This document shows positions 1 to 8,972 of a DNA stretch of 64,000 nt, piece by piece. Numbering within the stretch: the stretch's first letter is position 1; the number at the start of each line of letters is the position of its first letter. The DNA comes from Aminobacterium colombiense DSM 12261 (GTDB lineage Bacteria > Synergistota > Synergistia > Synergistales > Aminobacteriaceae): the NCBI RefSeq assembly GCF_000025885.1, contig NC_014011.1, forward strand, positions 558,001 through 622,000. The letters are read 5' to 3'. Below the pieces are notes generated by a model, which saw only the letters and a list, made by a program, of their open reading frames with translations, was not told the DNA's origin and made no database searches. The position numbers were made by a program, and so were the translations under genes.

Positions 1-864
1 TTCATAGCCCTCTATGGTTTCGATCCATTGAGCCAGTTGAGGTATTCGTTGGCTGCATGTTCCTCGCAAAAGGAGAGCTCCCGGAGCGTTGCTACCAGCG
101 CTTTCAATGGCCTCTGCAGATGTTTCGACTCCAACTGTGTGACATCCCTTGCCAATCCATCGTTTGAGACTTGCTCCACTGCCGCAATAAAGGTCTATGA
201 CCCCCTCTTTTTCTTTTGGAGAAAGAAAAGCTTCAGCCTCGTCAAGAGAACGGGCGTATAGATCTGGAATAAGTTGCTGGAAGGCCGTTGGCCCGTATAT
301 AAGCCCCAGTTCATTATATGAACGAGGCTTTCCCCAAAGCAGCTGCCAGGCTCCACGTCCGAAGAGCCTTCGCCCTGCACTTGGATGCATATGGAGCCAC
401 AATCCTTCCAGTCCTGTTTGAGCCAGTGCCTCCTGTTTGTATTTTAACCAGTTGAGGTCAGGTGTTTCGTGAGTTTTTAGAATAAGGGTTCCTTGCCTGC
501 CAGCCTGTACGTAGATTGAAAGTGGGAAAAGAGGGAAGGGGGGCAAGTATTGCTCAAGCCACGAGAGAGTCAGGCGAACCCCTTCAGAATGAATAGGACA
601 CTCCTTCAACGAGATGATCTCGTCTTTTACCTTCATTCCGAAGACCCAGTCTGAAGAATTCCATTGAGCTGCAAGACTCACTTTATTTCGATATCCCCAG
701 CGCTGTTCTGGGGCAGGAGAAAGAATGGGGTTAATAAGATGACTCCATTGATGAAGGCTTTGTTTTAACCAGGCTTCTTTTTGTTTCTCGCTTTCTTCAT
801 GGGTCATCCATCGATGGGCACAAGCTCTGCATTTTTCATTACAACCGATAGGAAGCTTTTTCAT
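1..864 (-). CDS. TrmA/RlmD-family RNA (uracil-5-)methyltransferase, partial
   Basis: Reading the minus strand from ATG at 864 gives 288 open codons that run off the left edge, so the C-terminus with the catalytic Cys region is missing. The N-terminus has a Cys cluster (CNEKCRAC), as in [4Fe-4S]-containing COG2265 enzymes. Near residue 225 there is a SAM-binding motif (GVIDLYCGSGASL) followed by an acidic residue in GVETS. These enzymes methylate C5 of uridine in 23S rRNA or tRNA. No N-terminal TRAM domain precedes the Cys cluster. The start is supported by AGAGGT upstream. Which RNA is modified cannot be told from this part. Confidence 0.8.
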   Translation of the reverse strand, partial: MKKLPIGCNEKCRACAHRWMTHEESEKQKEAWLKQSLHQWSHLINPILSPAPEQRWGYRNKVSLAAQWNSSDWVFGMKVKDEIISLKECPIHSEGVRLTLSWLEQYLPPFPLFPLSIYVQAGRQGTLILKTHETPDLNWLKYKQEALAQTGLEGLWLHMHPSAGRRLFGRGAWQLLWGKPRSYNELGLIYGPTAFQQLIPDLYARSLDEAEAFLSPKEKEGVIDLYCGSGASLKRWIGKGCHTVGVETSAEAIESAGSNAPGALLLRGTCSQRIPQLAQWIETIEGYE

Positions 865-1003
865 AGGTTTGACCTCTTTCTTTTTCTGAATCAGAATAAT
901 TATAGCCTGTCTCTTTTATTTCGCTGTCATTTTTGACTTCTCTAGTAAGCGTGAATGGCGGCGGGGTGTCTTCTATTGTCGATCTTGCTATTTGTTTTCT
1001 CAT
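839..1003 (-). CDS. putative 54-aa protein overlapping the methyltransferase start
   Basis: An ATG at 1003 preceded by GAGGGG (5-base spacing) opens a 54-codon frame that ends at 839-841, overlapping the methyltransferase start by 26 bases. The product is polar and charged, rich in Lys, Glu, Arg and Thr, with a PPP motif and no membrane segment or Cys. I do not recognise it. It could be a real small protein translationally linked to the methyltransferase gene, or a chance frame in the leader. The ribosome-binding site is the main support. Confidence 0.35.
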   Translation of the reverse strand: MRKQIARSTIEDTPPPFTLTREVKNDSEIKETGYNYSDSEKERGQTYEKASYRL

Positions 1004-1257
1004 TTGCACCCCTCTTTTTTTGCCCAGATGAGTGCCATTATTGGTTGGCTGGATGTTAGCATATTTTGATATAAAAGCCTCATAAACTCTAGTTCACAAG
1101 GCTTTCTAAATGAAAATTCGTTGAATTTCCTAGTTATTGTTTTTGGGTGATGGTATACTTAAAAAAATAAATAAAAAGTCTATGCTCAAGAATTTGCTCT
1201 TCTGATTGACGCATATTTGATGGCGCTCCTAAATATACACGAGAGAAGGAGATAAAA
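865..1257. other. divergent intergenic region
   Basis: About 390 bases between the minus-strand methyltransferase and the plus-strand HD-GYP gene. It holds the 54-aa minus-strand frame (839-1003). On the plus strand a TATACT at 1154-1159 could be a -10 element for the HD-GYP gene, but no convincing -35 lies 16-18 bases upstream. An A+T-rich stretch follows. I see no RNA gene or strong hairpin. Confidence 0.4.
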
Positions 1258-1317
1258 ATGAATCCCACCGTAACTTGGTCATGGACAGCAAGGTATTTAG
1301 AGAAAGAAGTAAAATAA
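1258..1317 (+). CDS. possible 19-aa leader peptide coupled to the HD-GYP gene
   Basis: The best ribosome-binding site in the region (AAGGAGATAAAA) sits directly before ATG 1258, not before the long reading frame. That ATG opens a 19-codon frame in a different phase, ending with TAA at 1315-1317. Its last base is the A of ATG 1317, which is in frame with the PAS/HD-GYP protein (TAATG overlap). This geometry is typical of translational coupling. An indel that split one N-terminus is the alternative. Confidence 0.45.
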   Translation: MNPTVTWSWTARYLEKEVK

Positions 1318-2690
1318 TGGAAATAAAACAAGATTTAGACAAGGTGCATTTACAGTATTTATTCGATAATGCGCTAGATGTGGCCGTGTTGGTCGATCCT
1401 TCAGGAAATGTGTGTAGGGTCAATTCCTATTTTGAAAGGTTATTCGCTTTAAAAGAAGAAGAGATTATAGGAAAATCTATCATAGATATAGCATTCCCCC
1501 CCCATTCCCGAAATAGAGCGAAACAGGCAATTTTAGAACTTCAAAAAGGAGAAAAAATAGAGCTTTCTGAAGTTCAGTGTATGAGGAAAGATGAAACGAC
1601 TTTCCTTTGTCGTGTAGTTGTTTTCCCCATTCTGTTTAATTCAAAGGTTGCAAGCATATATGTTGTTTTTTATGATTTAACTCAGAAGAATGAGAGAGAA
1701 AAACAGCTTCTTTATGCTTCTGCTGTGGTAAAAGAAAGCCCAGTAGTTTTTTTCCGTTTGAAGGCTGATGAGGGCTGGCCTATTATTTATGCTTCAGAGA
1801 ATGTTAGTCGATGGGGCTATACCTCAGAATTATTGGTAAGAAATGAGAATTCTTATCTTGGCATTATTTATGAGGAAGACAGGGAAAAAATAATTCGTCA
1901 GGTTCGATTTTATGAAGAAGCCGGACGTGAAGAGTACGAACTTGAATATCGAATTCTAACTGGTAAAGGCGATATTATCTGGGTAAATGAAATGGCATCT
2001 GTATTGAGAGACGACTATGGGCGAGCCCTTTACTACCAGTGCGCTGTAAAAAATGTTACAACTCGCAAAGAAGCTGAAATAGCTCTGTCCCTGAATTATC
2101 ACAAAATGAGTCGGGCATGGGATCAAACTATTGAGGTTATGGCTATTACTACTGAAATGAAAGACCCTTTTGCAATGGGACATCAGAAAAGGGTGGCCTC
2201 TTTATCTTGTGCCATAGCAGTGAAACTTGGTCTAAAAAAAGAAGAGGTTCACAACCTGGAAAAAGCGGCCCTTGTCCATGATATTGGAAGGGTGGAAATA
2301 CCATCGGAACTCTTAAGTAAACCGGGGCCTCTGACAGATGCAGAGTTTGAACTTGTACAGACCCATTCAGAAATTGGTTTCGCCATTTTGAGCCGTATCG
2401 ATCTTTCATGGCCTCTGGCTGAAATTGTGCATCAGCATCATGAACGCATTGATGGGTCGGGATATCCCAGAGGTTTGAAGAGTGACAAAATTTTACTGCC
2501 TGCCAAGATCATTAGTGTGGCGGACATCGTTGAAGCCATGACTTCCCATCGTCCATATCGTCCAGCTTTAGGCATCGATGCAGCTCTTGATGAGATAGAG
2601 AAACTGAAAGGTGTTGCTCTAGATGAAACTGTGGTAGATTCTTGCGTGAAGCTTTTTAGAGAGAATGAATTTAGCTTTATTGATGAGTAA
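1317..2690 (+). CDS. PAS-PAS-HD-GYP cyclic-di-GMP phosphodiesterase-type regulator
   Basis: The protein is 457 aa if started at ATG 1317 (TTG 1275 and ATG 1281 are in-frame alternatives without good ribosome-binding sites). Two PAS-type sensor domains lie at about residues 15-125 and 150-250. An HD-GYP domain follows at about 275-455, with the HD pair in LVHDIGRVEIP and the signature HHERIDGSGYP. HD-GYP proteins hydrolyse c-di-GMP to pGpG or GMP. No membrane segment is visible, so this is a cytosolic sensor. Its HD-GYP domain closely resembles that of the 870-aa protein encoded at 3285-5897, suggesting an old duplication. The PAS ligand is unknown. Confidence 0.9.
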   Translation: MEIKQDLDKVHLQYLFDNALDVAVLVDPSGNVCRVNSYFERLFALKEEEIIGKSIIDIAFPPHSRNRAKQAILELQKGEKIELSEVQCMRKDETTFLCRVVVFPILFNSKVASIYVVFYDLTQKNEREKQLLYASAVVKESPVVFFRLKADEGWPIIYASENVSRWGYTSELLVRNENSYLGIIYEEDREKIIRQVRFYEEAGREEYELEYRILTGKGDIIWVNEMASVLRDDYGRALYYQCAVKNVTTRKEAEIALSLNYHKMSRAWDQTIEVMAITTEMKDPFAMGHQKRVASLSCAIAVKLGLKKEEVHNLEKAALVHDIGRVEIPSELLSKPGPLTDAEFELVQTHSEIGFAILSRIDLSWPLAEIVHQHHERIDGSGYPRGLKSDKILLPAKIISVADIVEAMTSHRPYRPALGIDAALDEIEKLKGVALDETVVDSCVKLFRENEFSFIDE

Positions 2691-2810
2691 TATATAAAGA
2701 TAAGAATAAAAAGCTGGCTTACAACATAATAAATACTGTTGCTTTGTTTCCCTTAACATTTCAAGATTATAAACTTAAACGGCATTGAGTAAAAGAAAGG
2801 AGGGGTGAAA

Positions 2811-3278
2811 GTGTCGCTATTTAAAAAAAGGTTCTTTTTACTAGGGATACTCTTTGTTGGCAGCATTCTTTTCATGGCTCAGCCTCTTTTGGCGGAGGCG
2901 AGAGATGTTCGGGTTGACCTTGGAGCGGACGAAAACAAGCTTAGGTGGTACATGGTCAAGGTTGATGAGGTAGAGGGGATGCCCGTGGTTACATTGCGTG
3001 TTTATTATGCAGTAGCCCAGGAGAAAAAAAAGATGGCCCAAGCTCTTGTCTCAGAGGCAGAAGTTGATGAAGCCAAGGCCGAAAGACTCTATTTCACTGA
3101 ATATGACTATGTATTTCATAGCACAGATAATACCTATGCCATATATGCTGCCCGGCATTACGATATGGGCGGGCACGAAATTTTTTCCGCTGGCGTAAAC
3201 TTTCACGATATGCAGTGGATGGAAATTATAGAAAAATCCATCCCCTTCAAAGCGAAAGCAGCCTATAATAAACTTTAA
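2811..3278 (+). CDS. small secreted protein of unknown function
   Basis: The protein is 155 aa from GTG 2811, which has AAGGAGG at a 7-base spacing; the in-frame GTG at 2805 is too close to it. A clear Sec signal peptide comes first (SLFKK basic start, hydrophobic core, cleavage near LLAEA-RD). The mature part of about 125 residues is rich in acidic and aromatic residues, has no Cys and matches no family I recognise. It lies 120 bases after the first HD-GYP gene and converges with the second, so it may be an envelope partner of that signalling pair, but this is only positional. Confidence 0.7.
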   Translation: MSLFKKRFFLLGILFVGSILFMAQPLLAEARDVRVDLGADENKLRWYMVKVDEVEGMPVVTLRVYYAVAQEKKKMAQALVSEAEVDEAKAERLYFTEYDYVFHSTDNTYAIYAARHYDMGGHEIFSAGVNFHDMQWMEIIEKSIPFKAKAAYNKL

Positions 3279-3284
3279 TTATTT

Positions 3285-5897
3285 TTAGTCAATACGAAAA
3301 GTAAACTCATTTTTTTCGAAAAGATGAACACAACACGTGACGATAGAGGGGTCAAAAGCAGTGCCGGCCCCTTTTTTTATTTCTTCCAGGGCTTCTTCAA
3401 TAGAATACGCAGGTCGGTAAGGTCGCGGAGAAACCATTGCTTCCACCACATCCGCAACAGCTAAGATTTTGGCTTCCTGTAAAATTTCCCTGCTTTTTAA
3501 CCCCTTGGGATAACCAGTCCCATCAATGCGTTCATGATGTTGTAACACTATTTCTGCCACAGGCCATGGGAAATGCACATTTCGCAGAACTTCATATCCA
3601 AAACGAGAATGTTGCTTGACGATGTTGTATTCTATGGCCGAAAGAGACTGTGGTTTAATTAGTATCTCTGAAGGAATATAGAGCTTTCCCAGATCGTGAA
3701 CGAGGGCTGTATTGTATACGGCTTCTCTTGCTGAGTCTGAGAGCTTCATTTTTTTTGCTATAGCTAGACAAAGCTGAGCGACCCTGTTCTGATGGCCGTA
3801 AGTTGAATGGTCCTTCATCTCTATAACCCGCCCAATTGTTGAAATAGTGGAATGAAATGTTTGTTCTAATTGTTGAATGGTTCTTAAAAGATCTTCTTGC
3901 TGTTGCTTGCGTTCAAAGGCTCGTCCTATTGTTTCTGCCAGTATCTTGAGGCTGGCATCATTAATAAGTTGCTGTGGGGTAGAAGACTTCCTTTGGGCCA
4001 GAAGAAGAACCCCGGGCTTATTAAATCCTGCAGAGAAAGGCAAGAAAGTCACCTTTATTTTTTCATCAGCATTATTGCCCTTTTCTATGGTCAAAGGCTC
4101 AAGGTTCACTAAAAGATCTTGTTGCAATAATTCGGTGGAAAATGAGAGAGACTCTTTTAGCAATTCAATTGATTCGAAGTCTGTAGATTGCCACATGCTT
4201 TTCAAGTTAAATTCGGGATTGTCCTTTTGAGAGGTATATAGGGCGCACCCAAGAAGTCCAAGCCTTGTCCCAATTTCATGGAGAACATCCTTTAAGGTGT
4301 TTTCAAAAGGGCTGGAGAAAACAAGACGTGATGACACAGCGGAGAGCAGGGCTTCAAAATGAAATCTTTGGGCTAAGGCATTTTGTTGGGCTTTTTGACG
4401 GGTTATATCCCTGAAAAGAAGAAAAGCTTCCTTTTTCTTTCCTGTGAACATAACAGGGAAGCCGCTGATAGACACGGCTAAAGATGTGCCGTCGCTTTTG
4501 TTGCGATATCGAGAAATATCTTTTATGGGATAGGACAGGGCTTTTTTCAAAAGAGACTTGCCATCTTCACATTGGCCTTTCGATAGGCAAATGATCTTAT
4601 TGAGATCCGCACCTTTCACTTCGTGCTTAGAATAACCAAACATGCGGCAGAACTCGTTATTAGCTCGTAAAATGCGGCCCATCTCATCTAGCGCTATTAT
4701 TCCTTCAGGGGCTCCTTCCATAAGACCTCCGAGATAATTCTGCTCCCTCTTTAGAGCGTTGTTTATCTGGCGGCGTCGGTATAGTTTAATCAGAAGCAAA
4801 ATACTTAATGCTAAAAGAACTGTGATCACCGCAACGTTTGTTATAATAAAACGAAAATTCTCCCTCACATCTTTGTAAGGGTCTTCCATAACGCGGCTTC
4901 CAGCAGGTAGTCTTTCCATTAAAATGCCGTGTTTTTTGAGTTCGTGATAATTAAACACCCATTGGACAGGTTCGTTTTCGTTAAAAGGGATCTTTTCAGG
5001 TGGTGTTCCCTTTATTATGTCTAATGCTATTTCAGCAGCAATGTTTCCAAGTCGCTCTCCAGCATAGATTGCCCCTCCGATTATGCCATCGAGTTCCACT
5101 GCCTCTGCAACATTGGTATATATGGCAAAATCTCCAGAACGATGAATGCTTTTTATAGTGTCTGGGAGACTTAGATAATATCCATCAGAGGTAGATAGAG
5201 CGGAGGTAAGGAGTATAACTGTATTTCTAGGTTCCTGCAATTCTAAAAACGAGCTAACTTCTTGCTGGGGGAAAGAGGTTAGCAAGATTATCTCTACGTA
5301 GTCTTTTCTTTCTTTTGCTATGTTCAAGAGTTGGCTGATGTTTTGGATTCCTGTCAGGGACGTGTCTCCTATGACGACTATTTTCTGAAGAGCTGGATGG
5401 AGGCGTGTCATCATTTCAACCATTTTTTTATAAGGAGCGGCCTGCACTGTACCTGTAAAACGTTTTCGCAGCGAGTTGGGCAATATGGAGACATCGCTAA
5501 CTCCAGTGAAAACAACAGGAACGGTGGGAAAAACAGTTGCCCCCTGACGAACTAAAAAACGGAAGGCATGATCTCCCTCACAAATAATGACCCTGAGATG
5601 TGAGGGAAAATATTTCATAAAATAAAGTTCTTGTAACGATCTATTTATTGTGTGATCGGGTAGACGTTGAACATCTAGGTATTCTATGAAGGGCTCAGTC
5701 CGCACGTCAGCTTTTTGCAAAGAGGATAAAATACCCTGAGAAATAGATTCTGTTCTCTTATTATTTTCGTCGTAGGAAAAAAGAATAAGAAGGGGAACTT
5801 TAGGTTCGTAAGAAAACACATCTTTGGGGCGGAGTATAAGCAACCCCGCTATAATAAATAAAAATATTTTTAGTATGATGCGCCTTCTCGTTCCCAT
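3285..5897 (-). CDS. membrane sensor with ABC-substrate-binding-like, PAS, GAF-like and HD-GYP domains
   Basis: The 870-aa protein starts with a signal anchor. A periplasmic region of about 300 residues follows, resembling the ABC-type substrate-binding-like sensor fold (VPLLILFSYDENN, GIIGGAIYAGERLG). A transmembrane helix lies near residues 350-370, then a PAS domain (about 385-500), a GAF-like region (about 515-660) and an HD-GYP domain (about 690-865, LVHDLGKLYIP and HHERIDGTGYPKGL). It probably turns over c-di-GMP in response to an external or periplasmic ligand. The gene lies 16 bases after tex on the same strand and is likely cotranscribed with it. The GAF assignment is weaker than the rest. 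Confidence 0.88.
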   Translation of the reverse strand: MGTRRRIILKIFLFIIAGLLILRPKDVFSYEPKVPLLILFSYDENNKRTESISQGILSSLQKADVRTEPFIEYLDVQRLPDHTINRSLQELYFMKYFPSHLRVIICEGDHAFRFLVRQGATVFPTVPVVFTGVSDVSILPNSLRKRFTGTVQAAPYKKMVEMMTRLHPALQKIVVIGDTSLTGIQNISQLLNIAKERKDYVEIILLTSFPQQEVSSFLELQEPRNTVILLTSALSTSDGYYLSLPDTIKSIHRSGDFAIYTNVAEAVELDGIIGGAIYAGERLGNIAAEIALDIIKGTPPEKIPFNENEPVQWVFNYHELKKHGILMERLPAGSRVMEDPYKDVRENFRFIITNVAVITVLLALSILLLIKLYRRRQINNALKREQNYLGGLMEGAPEGIIALDEMGRILRANNEFCRMFGYSKHEVKGADLNKIICLSKGQCEDGKSLLKKALSYPIKDISRYRNKSDGTSLAVSISGFPVMFTGKKKEAFLLFRDITRQKAQQNALAQRFHFEALLSAVSSRLVFSSPFENTLKDVLHEIGTRLGLLGCALYTSQKDNPEFNLKSMWQSTDFESIELLKESLSFSTELLQQDLLVNLEPLTIEKGNNADEKIKVTFLPFSAGFNKPGVLLLAQRKSSTPQQLINDASLKILAETIGRAFERKQQQEDLLRTIQQLEQTFHSTISTIGRVIEMKDHSTYGHQNRVAQLCLAIAKKMKLSDSAREAVYNTALVHDLGKLYIPSEILIKPQSLSAIEYNIVKQHSRFGYEVLRNVHFPWPVAEIVLQHHERIDGTGYPKGLKSREILQEAKILAVADVVEAMVSPRPYRPAYSIEEALEEIKKGAGTAFDPSIVTCCVHLFEKNEFTFRID

Positions 5898-5913
5898 GGC
5901 ATCCCCCGGTTTG

Positions 5914-8070
5914 CTATTTTTCTTCCAGATCGCTTGTTTTCATTGAAAGAGAGATCCTTTTCCTATCCATGTCTATGTCCATCACTATTACTTTTACTTG
6001 TTGTCCTGGCGAAACCACAGCATGAGGAGATGAAATATATTTATCTGAAAGAGCGCTGATATGTACGAGCCCGTCCTGATGTACTCCAATGTCAACAAAA
6101 GCTCCAAAGGCTGTGACATTAGTAATAATTCCAGGAAGCACCATCCCTTTTTTTAAGTGAGATATATCTGTAATCCCATCAACAAAAGAAAATTCTTCGA
6201 AAATACAGCGTGGATCCCGTCCCGGTTTTTCTAGTTCTTCCATTATGTCCTTTAATGTGGGAAGGCCTATCTCTCCTTTAACGTATCGAGTAATGTCAAT
6301 GCGCTGGCGTATTTCGGCTTTTCCCATAAGTTCTTTAACGGTAGTGTTCAGATCTGACGCCATGTTTTTTACCAGAGCATAGTTTTCCGGGTGAACGGCG
6401 CTGCTGTCCAGTGGGTTAACTCCTCCTTGAATGCGTAAAAAACCAGCGCATTGCTGAAAAGATTTGGGCCCCAGGCGGGGGACCTTTTTAAGATCGTTGC
6501 GAGTATTAAAAAGACCGTTCTCTTCTCTGTATTTTACTATATTGGCTGCAAGTTGGGGACCAACTCCTGATACAAAAGTTAACAACTCTCGGCTGGCAGT
6601 ATTAATATCAACCCCTACAGCATTAACACAACTCATCACTGCATCATCAAGGGCGCGTTTCAAGGCTTTTTGGTCAACATCGTGCTGATATTGCCCCACA
6701 CCAAGAGATCTGGGATCTATTTTAATAAGCTCTGCCAGAGGATCCATAAGGCGGCGTCCTATAGAAACAGCTCCCCGTACAGTCACGTCATGGTCAGGAA
6801 ATTCTTTGCGCGCTATTTCTGATGCTGAATAGACAGAAGCTCCGCTTTCGTTGACCATAGTGGTAATTATATTCTGAGGGAGGTTAAGTGTTTTTATAAA
6901 GGTTTCTGTTTCCCTTCCCGCCGTTCCATTTCCTATAGCAATCGCTTCTATAGAAAACTTATTTACTGTCTCGCGAATCTTTTTAGCTGACTCTTCCTGT
7001 CTGTTTATAGGTGGGTGAGGGTAAATAGTGTCTGTAAATATAAGGCTTCCTTGTCTGTTTAGGCAGACAACTTTACATCCTGTTCTAAAACCTGGATCAA
7101 CAGCAAGTATGTTTTTATATCCAAGTGGCGGTGTCATAAGGATTTCGCGGATGTTTTGGGCAAAGACAGAGATAGCTTCTTCATCTGCTCTTTTTTTCAA
7201 TGCGTTTCTTAATTCTGTTTCCATGGATGGGGAAAGAAGTCGCTTATAACCGTCAGTAATAGCTTCTTCAAAGAGATCGGCTTCTTCTCCCTTTGTCTTT
7301 ATAAAAAGCTTTTTTAGAGCTGAGAGACACAACATTTCGTCTGGCTGGATTTTAAGAGAAAGCATGCCCTCATTTTCTCCTCTGAAAAGAGCTAAAATTC
7401 GATGGGACGGGGCCTCTATCGCTCGCTCTTTCCAACTGAAGTAGTCTTTATATTTTGCCGCCTCATTCTCCTTTTCAGAAACAAGAGCAGACGTAATATA
7501 GCTATGTCTTGCAAATATCCTGCGGCATACATTGCGAGCCTCACTGTTTTCACTTACCCTCTCGGCAATAATATCCAATGCGCCTTTAAGAGCTTCTTCT
7601 ATGCTCTCTACCCCTTTCTCAACATCGATGAAGGCTTTAGCCTCATGGCGAGGATTACAGCCGTCCTGGGCCATAATGTTTTCCGCTAAGAGGGCGAGAC
7701 CCTTTTCCAGAGCCATGCTCGCCCTTGTCTTCCTTTTAGGGCGATAGGGAAGGTATGTATCTTCTAAAGTTGTAAGATTTGCTGCCCCATTTATTGCTTG
7801 TGCAAGTTCATCGGTAAGAATTTCCCGATCTTCCAAAGATTTTAAAATGGCCAGTCTGCGCTTCTCCAGCTCTAAAAGCTCTTCCCGCCTGTCTCGAATG
7901 CGGGCAATAGAAACTTCGTCAAGGCTGCCTGTGGCCTCTTTTCGATATCTGGCAATAAATGGTATTGTGCATCCTTCATCAAGAAGGGAGAATACGGCCT
8001 CAATTTGGGCGGAGGAAATTTTCATTTCTGTAGAAATAGCTAAAACGAGGTTGAGCTTCTGCTGAACCAT
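5914..8070 (-). CDS. tex: Tex-family RNA-binding transcription accessory protein
   Basis: At 718 aa the length is normal for Tex. In order it has the Tex N-terminal helical region, a YqgF/RNase H-like domain (ILAVDPGFRTGCK near 320), helix-hairpin-helix units (FVSGVGPQLAANIVKYREENG near 500) and a C-terminal S1 domain (GIITNVTAFGAFVDIGVHQDG). Tex binds nucleic acids and is linked to transcription and RNA turnover. The start at 8070 has AGGAGGG upstream. It is the first gene of a two-gene minus-strand unit with the membrane HD-GYP sensor. Confidence 0.95.
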   Translation of the reverse strand: MVQQKLNLVLAISTEMKISSAQIEAVFSLLDEGCTIPFIARYRKEATGSLDEVSIARIRDRREELLELEKRRLAILKSLEDREILTDELAQAINGAANLTTLEDTYLPYRPKRKTRASMALEKGLALLAENIMAQDGCNPRHEAKAFIDVEKGVESIEEALKGALDIIAERVSENSEARNVCRRIFARHSYITSALVSEKENEAAKYKDYFSWKERAIEAPSHRILALFRGENEGMLSLKIQPDEMLCLSALKKLFIKTKGEEADLFEEAITDGYKRLLSPSMETELRNALKKRADEEAISVFAQNIREILMTPPLGYKNILAVDPGFRTGCKVVCLNRQGSLIFTDTIYPHPPINRQEESAKKIRETVNKFSIEAIAIGNGTAGRETETFIKTLNLPQNIITTMVNESGASVYSASEIARKEFPDHDVTVRGAVSIGRRLMDPLAELIKIDPRSLGVGQYQHDVDQKALKRALDDAVMSCVNAVGVDINTASRELLTFVSGVGPQLAANIVKYREENGLFNTRNDLKKVPRLGPKSFQQCAGFLRIQGGVNPLDSSAVHPENYALVKNMASDLNTTVKELMGKAEIRQRIDITRYVKGEIGLPTLKDIMEELEKPGRDPRCIFEEFSFVDGITDISHLKKGMVLPGIITNVTAFGAFVDIGVHQDGLVHISALSDKYISSPHAVVSPGQQVKVIVMDIDMDRKRISLSMKTSDLEEK

Positions 8071-8108
8071 GTACTATGAACCCTCCTAGGTTAATCTTTC
8101 ACTCTTAA

Positions 8109-8159
8109 GTATAGTACCATGTTTTTTTGTTTACGCATTTGATGAAAAAATGGTAAAAT
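8109..8159 (+). promoter_or_regulatory. divergent promoter region tex / phosphoesterase
   Basis: On the plus strand TTTACG (8130-8135) and TAAAAT (8154-8159) are separated by 18 bases and would drive the phosphoesterase gene. On the minus strand TATACT (8109-8114 complement) is a good -10 for tex without a clear -35. Both calls rest on hexamer matches only. Confidence 0.4.
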
Positions 8160-8185
8160 TGAAAATAATTTAGAGGTGATTCGTT

Positions 8186-8800
8186 ATGGAATCTTGGAAA
8201 GAATTAATCTATAAGACATTGGACATGCTTTATATACCTGACAGCTTAATTGAGATGAGAGGGCGTGCTGTTTTGCATATATCGGATACGCCGTCTTCCT
8301 TTTATCCGTGTCTTAAGAAATTGATTAACCTGCTTGAGCCTTTAGCAGTGATTCATACAGGTGACCTTGTTGATGAAATAAAGCTTGCTATCCAGCCTAA
8401 TAGGTTGCAACATTACATTAAAAGGCTTCGACCTCTTGCCCAGATACTGGAAGGAGGAAGAAAAAGAGACGTAATTGTTATAATAGGGAATCATGACAAT
8501 GAAGACGCGGCAAGGCAGGTGTTTCATAAGAGTCTTATTGTAAACAAGAGCGGCTCTTTTAATGTGTGTGGCGTTTCGTTAAACGTGAGTCATCATTTTG
8601 AAGGGCTTCCTATCTCGCCGGGGGCGCTGAATTTATTTGGACATAATCAATTCATGCCAGAGCAAGGTGGCGGAGAAGTATATTTAAATGGGTTGCTTTC
8701 GATGCATCTTATTGATCCAGATAATGGGACCATTCACCCACTGTCCTATCCGCGATTTGTAGATCAAAACAGGCTTTTGAAGAGAAAGTTTGGGTTATAG
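8186..8800 (+). CDS. calcineurin-like metallophosphoesterase
   Basis: The protein is 204 aa from ATG 8186, with GAGGTGA upstream. The metal-binding motifs of the superfamily are in order: ISD near residue 30, GDLVDE near 58, GNHDNE near 98, SHH near 132 and GH near 152. These form the usual two-metal site. It has no signal peptide or membrane segment, so it acts in the cytosol. The natural phosphoester substrate cannot be deduced, and the gene stands alone between tex and spoVS. Confidence 0.82.
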   Translation: MESWKELIYKTLDMLYIPDSLIEMRGRAVLHISDTPSSFYPCLKKLINLLEPLAVIHTGDLVDEIKLAIQPNRLQHYIKRLRPLAQILEGGRKRDVIVIIGNHDNEDAARQVFHKSLIVNKSGSFNVCGVSLNVSHHFEGLPISPGALNLFGHNQFMPEQGGGEVYLNGLLSMHLIDPDNGTIHPLSYPRFVDQNRLLKRKFGL

Positions 8801-8854
8801 GGTCAACTTTAACGAATTAAAAGTGTTATTTTTGAAGTTTGCTTTGCAAAACAC

Positions 8855-8884
8855 TTGTCAAATGACTAATGAACCTACTATACT
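8855..8884 (+). promoter_or_regulatory. sigma70-type promoter of spoVS
   Basis: TTGTCA (8855-8860), 18 bases, TATACT (8879-8884). It lies about 90 bases upstream of the spoVS start. Confidence 0.6.
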
Positions 8885-8972
8885 TAACTTGTTTCAGAGA
8901 GCGAAACACATTGATCTATAAAAGTTCCTGTTTTTTATTACTTGCGGCGCTATTCAAGGGAGGTCGAATTTC

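Noticed and set aside
195-421. Small frames on both strands inside the first 420 bases
   Set aside because: They are shadows of the truncated minus-strand RNA methyltransferase, whose frame is open through the whole segment.
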